Assembly (NCBI GenBank): GCA_003527965.1
Contig: DPVY01000332.1
Coordinates: 1-5,903, forward strand
Length of the DNA: 5,903 nucleotides
Reading direction: 5' to 3'
Source: Fidelibacterota bacterium
GTDB lineage: Bacteria > Fidelibacterota > UBA2242
The notes under the pieces are model-generated. The model was not told the origin of the DNA, made no database searches, and was given only the letters and a program-made list of their open reading frames with translations. How positions within the stretch are numbered: position 1 is the stretch's first letter; each line of letters begins with the position of its first letter. Shown in pieces: positions 1 to 5,374 of the stretch. The position numbers were made by a program, and so were the translations under genes.

Positions 1-756
1 GAATGGCGGGTCTTTGACCTGGTGGCGCCGTCACTGGGATTGCATCCCGATTCCGAAAATTATCCATTTTCCGTCAAACCAGATACGCTGATTACTATGC
101 CGAAAATGGTGGAACTTTTTCAGGACTGGTATCAGGATACTGACTTTGACATTGTGAAAAATATCAAGTGGGAAAATCCCAAAACCGGTAAATATGAAAT
201 CTCACCCTTAGCAAATCCCTGGATGCCGTACGATATGCTGTCGTTATTTAAGATCAATGGTGGCTGGGGCTGGCGGGGTGAACGGCAGATCGCCCGCTGG
301 TACACTATGTATGCTACAATTACTCAATCCCGCGACTGGCTGCCCGATGAAGTTGGCGGTGTCGTCTGGCTGGCTTTTGACAATGTGGCTTCGTCAATCT
401 ATGTGCCGTTGTACTGTTCAATTACCGATGTAGCAAAACCGTATAAAACGCCCGGTCGTACCAAAGGCTTCAATCGCGAGTCCGCCTGGTGGGCATTTAA
501 CCGTGTGGGAACTCTGTCAGCGCAGCGCTGGGGCGATATGCACAAGGATGTCTGGGCGGTCTGGAAGCCCATGCAACAGGAACTGTTTGTCAACCAGAAA
601 AAAATAGAGTCTGAAGCCCTCAAATTATTGAAGAAAAATCCGAAGAAAGCCCGGCAATATCTGACTGATTATAGCATCGATTGGGGCAATAAAGTTGTCG
701 ATCGCGCTTGGAAACTCGGCGACGAGCTCTGGACGAAGTACGATGAGAAGTGGTGA
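1..756 (+). CDS. Dipeptidase, peptidase family C69 (U34), C-terminal part; start is outside the window
   Basis: This is the C-terminal 251 residues of a family C69 cysteine dipeptidase, an N-terminal-nucleophile hydrolase that cleaves dipeptides. The frame is open from base 1 (it reads EWRVFDLVAPSLGLHP), so the GTG at 22 is an internal valine and not a start. Family-typical blocks are visible: WRVFDL followed by YPFSVKPD, the FQDWYQDTDFD block (usually RDYYEGTEFD), and GERQIARWYTMYATITQSR followed by WLPDEVGGVVWLAFDN. The SAWWAFNRVG block comes near the end. The catalytic N-terminal cysteine and any signal peptide lie before the window, so activity and location cannot be judged. Family members are usually around 500 residues or more, so roughly half the gene is here. 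The tail is rich in Lys, Trp and Asp. The gene is convergent with the - strand block and probably independent of it. Family assignment is confident; substrate is unknown. Confidence 0.88.
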   Translation, partial: EWRVFDLVAPSLGLHPDSENYPFSVKPDTLITMPKMVELFQDWYQDTDFDIVKNIKWENPKTGKYEISPLANPWMPYDMLSLFKINGGWGWRGERQIARWYTMYATITQSRDWLPDEVGGVVWLAFDNVASSIYVPLYCSITDVAKPYKTPGRTKGFNRESAWWAFNRVGTLSAQRWGDMHKDVWAVWKPMQQELFVNQKKIESEALKLLKKNPKKARQYLTDYSIDWGNKVVDRAWKLGDELWTKYDEKW

Positions 757-767
757 AAGAGACAGGA

Positions 768-795
768 GAGATGGAGTACTCTATTACTCCATCTC
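768..795. terminator. Perfect 11-bp hairpin between convergent genes, possible bidirectional terminator
   Basis: GAGATGGAGTA (768-778) pairs perfectly with TACTCCATCTC (785-795) around the 6-base loop CTCTAT. It begins 11 bases after the dipeptidase stop and lies about 65 bases beyond the cysteine synthase stop. That position suits a shared terminator for two convergent transcripts. Neither side has a proper T-run: the + side continues CAAATTTCAAATT and the - side TCCTGTCTCTTT. It is therefore either a weak intrinsic terminator or a 3'-end stabilising hairpin. The rest of the 757-859 gap is AT-rich with no gene. Confidence 0.5.
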
Positions 796-859
796 AAATT
801 TCAAATTGCATCACTCCAATACTTCATTATTACAATATGTTATTCTTGTCGCTGGATTT

Positions 860-1756
860 TTATTTATCAAACAGCGCTGTGCTAAGATATTTTTCGCCGC
901 GATCGGGAAAGATAACGACAATCATACCGGAATCGATTTTTTGGGCAACCTCATAAGCTGCCAGCATCGCCGCGCCGCTACTCATTCCGACAAATATGCC
1001 CTCTTCTTTGACGATTCGGCGAGCCATTTCAAAGGCTTCTTCGGTTTGGATCATTACCATAAAATCGATTTTTGAAGGGTCATAAATCGAAGGTACAATA
1101 GCTTCATCCATGTTTTTCAGACCCTGGATATAGTGCCCTTTTTCGGGATGAGCACAGACGATTTTAATTGCAGGATTATTCTCCCGCAAAGACTTGCCGA
1201 CGCCCATAATTGTGCCGGAAGTGCCGATTGACGAAACAAAATAATCCACCTCGCCGTTGGTCTGTTCCCAGATTTCCTGTCCGGTGCTCTTATAATGCGC
1301 TATCTTATTGTATTTGTTGGAAAACTGGTCCGGCAGGAAATATTTATCGGGATTCTCATGCACCAGTTCATGGGCTTTATGAATAGCACCGTCGGTACCG
1401 TTTTGCGCTTCGGTCAGCGTGACTTTTGCGCCGAAGGCCCGGATCATCTTTTGGCGTTCCACTGATACGGCTTCACTCATGACGATTTCCACGTTATATC
1501 CTTTTACAGCGCCGATCATTGCCAGACCGATGCCGGTATTTCCCGAAGTCGGTTCAATGATTGTTTTACTTCGGTCCAGTTTGCCCTCGTTTTCAGCCTG
1601 CTCGATCATCTTCAGGGCTATCCGGTCTTTGATGGAGCCGGTTGGATTAAATCCTTCCAGTTTGGCGTATATCTCCACTTTCGGGTTGGGATTCAAACGA
1701 TTGATCCGAACCAGCGGAGTTCTACCAATTGTTTGTAATATGTTTTTGTTAACCAT
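860..1756 (-). CDS. PLP-dependent cysteine synthase (O-acetylserine or O-phosphoserine sulfhydrylase), CysM-like
   Basis: The gene encodes 298 residues, near the family's usual ~300. It is a fold-type II PLP enzyme that replaces the acetyl or phosphate group of an activated serine with sulfide to make L-cysteine in the cytoplasm. Visible motifs in order: NPTGSIKDR with the Schiff-base Lys43; EPTSGNTG (68-75), the substrate carboxylate loop; SVERQKM (98-104); GTSGT (178-182), the PLP phosphate loop, usually GTGGT or GTTGT; GLKNMDEAIVPSIYD (212-226); GMSSGAA (257-263); and FPDRGEKYLST (283-293). The KNMDE..VP..YD block resembles the CysM branch that includes the mycobacterial O-phosphoserine-using enzyme. 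The key Arg of that enzyme (in LRNMDE) appears here as Lys214. The ATG at 1756 is supported by AAGAGG (1764-1769) with 7-base spacing. It is the last gene of the - strand block, but a 196-base gap with its own structured element precedes it, so it may have its own promoter. Family certain; the choice between cysK and cysM and the donor substrate are not settled. Confidence 0.93.
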   Translation of the reverse strand: MVNKNILQTIGRTPLVRINRLNPNPKVEIYAKLEGFNPTGSIKDRIALKMIEQAENEGKLDRSKTIIEPTSGNTGIGLAMIGAVKGYNVEIVMSEAVSVERQKMIRAFGAKVTLTEAQNGTDGAIHKAHELVHENPDKYFLPDQFSNKYNKIAHYKSTGQEIWEQTNGEVDYFVSSIGTSGTIMGVGKSLRENNPAIKIVCAHPEKGHYIQGLKNMDEAIVPSIYDPSKIDFMVMIQTEEAFEMARRIVKEEGIFVGMSSGAAMLAAYEVAQKIDSGMIVVIFPDRGEKYLSTALFDK

Positions 1757-1763
1757 GGATTAT

Positions 1764-1769
1764 CCTCTT
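1764..1769 (-). promoter_or_regulatory. Ribosome binding site of the cysteine synthase gene
   Basis: AAGAGG lies 7 bases before the ATG at 1756. It fixes that start and lies outside the inverted repeat at 1783-1852, so the fold would not directly hide it. Confidence 0.7.
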
Positions 1770-1782
1770 TTTCAGTTTAATT

Positions 1783-1852
1783 AACAGATAGCTGGAACGG
1801 TTCTATAAACCATCCTTTTATCCGATGCACTCTTCGTTCCGGCTAATCTGTT
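1783..1852. repeat. Long imperfect inverted repeat in the leader of the cysteine synthase gene
   Basis: The arms are 1783-1799 and 1835-1852. Read on the + strand they form 17 pairs with one G.T wobble and one bulged A. Read on the - strand, the sense strand of the cysteine synthase mRNA, they form 16 Watson-Crick pairs with one C.A mismatch and one bulged U. The 35-base loop contains a small GGTT/AACC hairpin (1799-1802 with 1808-1811, overlapping the main stem by one base) and a possible CATC/GATG pairing, so a three-way junction is possible. A run of six T (1851-1856) overlaps and follows the second arm on the + strand, as in an intrinsic terminator, yet no + strand gene precedes it closely. 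It is either a 5'-leader regulatory RNA for the cysteine synthase or a terminator that blocks antisense transcription. I do not recognise a known riboswitch in it. Confidence 0.6.
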
Positions 1853-1859
1853 TTTTGTA

Positions 1860-1888
1860 CATATATGAATTTTTCTTTGCCGTCACAA
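1860..1888 (-). promoter_or_regulatory. Possible sigma70-like promoter for the cysteine synthase gene
   Basis: On the - strand TTGTGA (1883-1888) and TATATG (1860-1865) are separated by exactly 17 bases. Each matches the -35 or -10 consensus at 4 of 6 positions. Initiation about 7 bases further would fall near 1853, directly at the outer edge of the inverted repeat, so the mRNA would begin with the stem. The match is weak and such matches arise by chance in AT-rich DNA. The gap from the preceding gene (196 bases) makes a separate promoter reasonable. Confidence 0.3.
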
Positions 1889-1952
1889 CGCCGTATCTGG
1901 GAATGCGTTGGCTATTCTTAAAATTTCAAATAGTCGGGATTATTGTATGATT

Positions 1953-2936
1953 TTATTCCGTCAGGTTGGGTACATTCCAGAGAAAAGAACCTTTTTCAGT
2001 AAAATGCCGAACCTGTTCGACCGATTGTTCAGCCTTGCGCTCGACGGATTCTGCCGTATTGAAGGCATTATGGGGTGTAAAGATTACGTTTGGATACCGG
2101 GATAACGTTTGAATAATTTTTAATTCTTCATTATTAATTTCTGAATTCATTCGGAGCGCGGTCCCCAGCTCGTTTTCAAAGGGATAAACATCAAGAGCAA
2201 TTCCGCCCAAAATATTTTCATCCAGGAGTCGTTTCAAACCGGATGGCGGTGATTGTTCACCACGGGCGACATTGACAAATAACGCGCCTGGTTTTGCCTT
2301 CTTCAGGCGCTCATAACGAAAATAGCCGGTGTTTTCCGGGGTCAGATTCATGGCGGAAACAATTATATCCGCTTCCGGCAGCGCTTCGTCAAAATCTACA
2401 TAGTCAACATCGTTGTGTTTACGAACAATATCGACTCCTCTAACGATCATATCCAATCCCCGACCTATTTGCACAACCTCATAACCGATATTTCCGACTC
2501 CGACAACCAATAAGCTTTTTCCCCGGCTTTCCCGTCCGGTGAGACCGTCACGGTGGAAAGTTTTAAATTGTGCGGTTTGCTGTGGCAGTTTACGCCAGAG
2601 CGCCATCCAGAGCAGCATTGCCTGTTCGGCGACAGCCCGGGCGCAATAGAGCGGTAAATAGCCGAAATGTACGGATTGACCGGCTTTATTTTTAAGTGAT
2701 TGAAAGTAATCGTAACCGGTGCTGCGGGTTAAAAAGGCTTCTGCTTCGGTCAACCATAAATCCGGAATGATAGTCTGAGTCCGGGTGCTGATGATTCTGG
2801 CGGGAGCGTTTAGATGATCGCATTCCTGGATAGTTTTATAGGTGAATCCGGCTCTGATGGTTTCCGGCAGAAATTGCCTGATCTGACGCTCTTCTTCGTC
2901 AAAGGCTTCGTAAAAATAGACGTCGTATATATTCAT
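1953..2936 (-). CDS. D-2-hydroxyacid dehydrogenase, NAD-binding (phosphoglycerate or D-lactate dehydrogenase superfamily)
   Basis: This cytoplasmic oxidoreductase of 327 residues interconverts a D-2-hydroxyacid and a 2-oxoacid with NAD(H). The Rossmann motif GVGNIG is at 146-151, with Asp169 about 18 residues after it, which suggests a preference for NAD over NADP. The catalytic triad is visible: Arg225 in NVARGE, Glu254 in ALDVYPFENE (29 residues after the Arg, as in the family) and His289 in TPHNAFN. The substrate loop at 50-58 reads STRTQTIIP instead of the common VRS/VRSxT form. The Glu-to-His spacing is 35 residues against about 23 in SerA, so there is a roughly 12-residue insertion near 258-275. 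There is no C-terminal ACT domain, so it is not a serine-regulated SerA. The ATG at 2936 has only a weak GGA (2945-2947) and lies 15 bases after the aminotransferase stop, which fits co-transcription and coupled translation. Substrate unknown: 3-phosphoglycerate, D-lactate, glyoxylate or hydroxypyruvate, or a branched oxoacid are all possible. Confidence 0.88.
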   Translation of the reverse strand: MNIYDVYFYEAFDEEERQIRQFLPETIRAGFTYKTIQECDHLNAPARIISTRTQTIIPDLWLTEAEAFLTRSTGYDYFQSLKNKAGQSVHFGYLPLYCARAVAEQAMLLWMALWRKLPQQTAQFKTFHRDGLTGRESRGKSLLVVGVGNIGYEVVQIGRGLDMIVRGVDIVRKHNDVDYVDFDEALPEADIIVSAMNLTPENTGYFRYERLKKAKPGALFVNVARGEQSPPSGLKRLLDENILGGIALDVYPFENELGTALRMNSEINNEELKIIQTLSRYPNVIFTPHNAFNTAESVERKAEQSVEQVRHFTEKGSFLWNVPNLTE

Positions 2937-2951
2937 AAAGAAATTCCGTAA

Positions 2952-4151
2952 TTAAATAAGAGATTCTAGACCTTTTTTAAAACGCTGCAGACCTTCCTGC
3001 AGATTTTTCATACTGTTGGCATAGGAAAAGCGCACATAATTTTCCATACCGAATGCCGAACCCGGTACGATGGCGATATGAGAATGTTCGAGCAGATAGT
3101 GACATAATTCAACCGTATTGGTAATGCCTTTTTTATTGTTATGCAAATAGAACGAAACATTTGGCATTGTATAAAAAGCGCCTTTGGGCATTGCACATTT
3201 GACATTATTAATCCGGTTTAATTCCGATACGAGAAAATTTCGGCGTTTTTCAAATTCACGGCGCATTTTCTCGATGCTGCCGTCATCTTCGTTGAGAGCG
3301 GCGAGTGCGGCTTTTTGGGAAATTGAAGTAACGCAGGATGTCGTATGACCCTGGATGCGGGTGGCACATTGAATGATTTCATGAGGACCGGCAGAGTACC
3401 CAAGTCGCCAACCGGTCATTGCATAGGCTTTTGAGACGCCATTTATTACGATTGTGTGTTCTTTAACTTCTTCAGATACCTGTGCGATGGAATAATGGTT
3501 TTCACCATCATAGATCAATTTTTCATAGATTTCATCGGAAATAATCAGAATATCGTATTTCAGGCAGACTTCCGCGATCTTTTGCAATTCTTCTTTTGAA
3601 TAGACCGTGCCGGTGGGATTATTGGGGGAGTTTATAATCAATGCTTTAGGATTGGCAAGAGAACTGAGCGCTTCTTCGAGCTGATTCGCAGTAATCTTAA
3701 AATCGGTGTTTTCATTAGTAGGCAAAAGTATTGGGAGAGCGTCGACCATTTCTACCTGTGACGTATAACTAACCCAGTAAGGGGATGGAATCAGAACTTC
3801 ATCCCTCGGGTCACAAATCGCCATCAGGATATTGACGATAGATGCTTTAGCGCCCGGAGAAACGAGTATGTCACAGGGGTCGTAGGATAAATTGTTATCG
3901 CGTTGTAATTTGGCGGCAATTGCCTGACGAAGTTCCGGAATGCCGGCGGCGGCGGTATAGCGGGTGAAATTATCATGAATTGCCTGTATGCCGGCATCTT
4001 TAATATAATCGGGTGTGTTAAAATCCGGCTCGCCGACACCAAAATTGATTACATCAATGCCCTTAGCTTTCATGTTGCAGGCCAGAGCGTTCATTGCAAG
4101 GGTTGGGGATGGTTTAAGAGCTTTTGCTCTATGAGAAATCCTGAAAGACAT
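2952..4151 (-). CDS. Class I pyridoxal-phosphate aminotransferase, aspartate aminotransferase Ib type
   Basis: The gene encodes 399 residues, full length for the Bacillus/Thermus-type aspartate aminotransferase subgroup. It transfers an amino group between aspartate or a related amino acid and 2-oxoglutarate in the cytoplasm. Visible landmarks: SPTLAM (15-20) and GVGEPDFNTP (38-47) at the N terminus; FTRYTAAAGIPELR (62-75); SPGAKAS (98-104), including the Lys typical of the subgroup; PYWVSY with Trp126; NSPNNPTG with Asn178; SDEIYEKL with Asp206, which binds the PLP ring nitrogen, and Tyr209; SKAYAMTGWRLGY with Schiff-base Lys241 and Arg249; and YVRFSYA with Arg374, which binds the substrate carboxylate. 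All key residues are present. The ATG at 4151 has a strong AGGAGA (4158-4163). The gap to the upstream FAD gene is 71 bases, that to the next gene 15. Enzymes of this subgroup can also transaminate prephenate or other oxoacids, so aspartate is the default rather than a certain substrate. aspC or aspB would be a usual name. Confidence 0.92.
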   Translation of the reverse strand: MSFRISHRAKALKPSPTLAMNALACNMKAKGIDVINFGVGEPDFNTPDYIKDAGIQAIHDNFTRYTAAAGIPELRQAIAAKLQRDNNLSYDPCDILVSPGAKASIVNILMAICDPRDEVLIPSPYWVSYTSQVEMVDALPILLPTNENTDFKITANQLEEALSSLANPKALIINSPNNPTGTVYSKEELQKIAEVCLKYDILIISDEIYEKLIYDGENHYSIAQVSEEVKEHTIVINGVSKAYAMTGWRLGYSAGPHEIIQCATRIQGHTTSCVTSISQKAALAALNEDDGSIEKMRREFEKRRNFLVSELNRINNVKCAMPKGAFYTMPNVSFYLHNNKKGITNTVELCHYLLEHSHIAIVPGSAFGMENYVRFSYANSMKNLQEGLQRFKKGLESLI

Positions 4152-4157
4152 ATCAAA

Positions 4158-4163
4158 TCTCCT
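4158..4163 (-). promoter_or_regulatory. Strong ribosome binding site of the aminotransferase gene
   Basis: AGGAGA lies 6 to 7 bases before the ATG at 4151. It is the best Shine-Dalgarno sequence in the window and fixes the start. Together with the 71-base gap, it suggests that this gene is translated independently of the FAD gene before it. Confidence 0.75.
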
Positions 4164-4189
4164 GAAAATAAATTAAACCATAATTTACA

Positions 4190-4219
4190 AATTTGATTGA
4201 AAAGTAGTACAATGAAATT
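4190..4219. repeat. AT-rich inverted repeat between the FAD oxidoreductase and aminotransferase genes
   Basis: AATTTGATTG (4190-4199) and CAATGAAATT (4210-4219) pair at 9 of 10 positions around a 10-base loop. It lies just after the stop of the FAD gene on the - strand. It is AT-rich and no T-run follows, so it could be a weak 3' hairpin, an operator-like palindrome or chance. No convincing promoter was found in this 71-base gap. Confidence 0.25.
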
Positions 4220-4222
4220 GAT

Positions 4223-5371
4223 TTATTTCAACATTTCCTGCCCGCTGAAGCTGCGGTAAAGCGTCAGTTGATTCAAAATCTCAACATATTCATCACTATT
4301 ATCCAGAATAATTTCCGATAAAAATTCACCCAATCCCGGTCCGATCATATACCCCTGACCGCACATACCCGTTGCCAAAAGCAGATTTTCAATTTCCCTG
4401 CTGTACCCTACTATGGGAAATCCGTCGGGAGTCATGGGATAGAGACCGCGCCAGGTTCGGCGAACTCTTAAGTTTCTCAGACGAGGATATAGATTAACCA
4501 TCCGTTTTATTACTTGTGGTAAAAAGACCGAGGTATTATCACAATCGGTTCCGGGAATTTTAGGATCCGGCGTAATACAAAAAACCACCTGTCCTTCTAT
4601 ATTCTGGTAAAAATAATAATTCGCCGACCCTTTTTCCGGACGAACATCGACAACCATCGGCTCAAAAAATCGCTTGACAGGTTCTGTAATGCCAGCTTCA
4701 TGGCTGTCGGGGTATACGGGCACGTCCAGACCGAGTAGATTGCCTATTTTCCGGGAATCGGTTCCGGCAGCATCGATCACCAAATCGGCTGAGTAAATTC
4801 CGGCATTGGTTTTAATTGTCGTTATCCGGCGGTTTGCAACGCCAAATTCGATTACCTCTTCATTGAAGTGAAAATCCGTGCCCTGTTGACCGGAAAGCAT
4901 GAAAAAAGCGTCAATGGTTTTAAGCGGCGAAGCGGAGCCATCATCAGGAGAATAGGTACCGCCCCGTAGTTTTTCCGGGTTTATGCCCGAAACTATTCTG
5001 TCAACCTCATCCGGTGAGATCCAGCCGATATTCAGATGATAATGTTTTTGAAATTCGAGGAGGGTTTTGAGATTGTTTTCTGTGGCTTCATCATAGACGG
5101 GAAAGAGGTATCCGCCGGCGATCCAATCCACATTAATCCCATGTTCCTCTTCAAGATGAGAAATGATCTCAATAGTCTTTAAACAGATGTTAATCTTTGC
5201 CGGATCGGAGTGGGTCGCCCGGATGCCGCCAATAGCTGCACGGTTTTGACCTCTGCCGGGTGATTGTAATTTTTCTAAGACAAGGACGCTGAGACCACGC
5301 CGAGCCAGGTAAAAACTTAACGGAACGCCAATACTGCCTGCACCGATGATTGCTACGTCGTATGATTTCAT
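4223..5371 (-). CDS. FAD-dependent oxidoreductase, DAO family (amino acid / sarcosine / proline dehydrogenase-type subunit)
   Basis: The gene encodes 382 residues, the usual size for DAO-family flavoproteins such as sarcosine oxidase beta, glycine oxidase or the catalytic subunit of dye-linked proline dehydrogenase. It is expected to oxidise a C-N bond and pass the electrons on through FAD. The dinucleotide motif GAGSIG is at 10-15, with Glu33 (VLEK) placed to bind the adenosine ribose. GGIRATHS (48-55) lies in the isoalloxazine-contact region. VIDAAG (198-203) is the family's second glycine motif. WRGLYPMTPDGFPIVG (307-322) and GMCGQGYMIGPGLGE (335-349) form the C-terminal FAD site. The Cys that covalently holds FAD in monomeric sarcosine oxidase is not present (that stretch reads RGLYPMT), so FAD is probably non-covalent. 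There is no signal peptide or membrane segment. The ATG follows the previous gene's stop by 3 bases (TAGACCATG), implying translational coupling and a physical partnership with the iron-sulfur subunit. The amine substrate cannot be told. Confidence 0.9.
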   Translation of the reverse strand: MKSYDVAIIGAGSIGVPLSFYLARRGLSVLVLEKLQSPGRGQNRAAIGGIRATHSDPAKINICLKTIEIISHLEEEHGINVDWIAGGYLFPVYDEATENNLKTLLEFQKHYHLNIGWISPDEVDRIVSGINPEKLRGGTYSPDDGSASPLKTIDAFFMLSGQQGTDFHFNEEVIEFGVANRRITTIKTNAGIYSADLVIDAAGTDSRKIGNLLGLDVPVYPDSHEAGITEPVKRFFEPMVVDVRPEKGSANYYFYQNIEGQVVFCITPDPKIPGTDCDNTSVFLPQVIKRMVNLYPRLRNLRVRRTWRGLYPMTPDGFPIVGYSREIENLLLATGMCGQGYMIGPGLGEFLSEIILDNSDEYVEILNQLTLYRSFSGQEMLK

Positions 5372-5374
5372 GGT

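Noticed and set aside
22..24. GTG at 22 as the start of the dipeptidase gene
   Set aside because: The frame is open back to base 1 and the residues there (EWRVFDL) belong to the conserved family block, so the gene runs in from outside the window.
695..1075. Open frame of 126 codons on the + strand across the dipeptidase end and the cysteine synthase end
   Set aside because: It overlaps the 3' ends of two well-supported genes in other frames, has no recognisable domain, and includes the intergenic hairpin.
1419..1784. Open frame of 121 codons on the + strand inside the cysteine synthase gene
   Set aside because: It is antisense to the strongly conserved N-terminal half of the cysteine synthase; its composition follows from that gene.
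1783..1852. A SAM, T-box, TPP, purine or cyclic-di-GMP riboswitch before the cysteine synthase gene
   Set aside because: None of the core consensus stretches of these families that I know is present; only the generic stem-loop remains.
796..1930. The shared 11-mer AAATTTCAAAT at about 797 and 1920, as possible flanking repeats of an inserted cysteine synthase gene
   Set aside because: It is short and AT-rich, expected by chance in intergenic DNA, with no transposase, target duplication or terminal inverted repeats to match.
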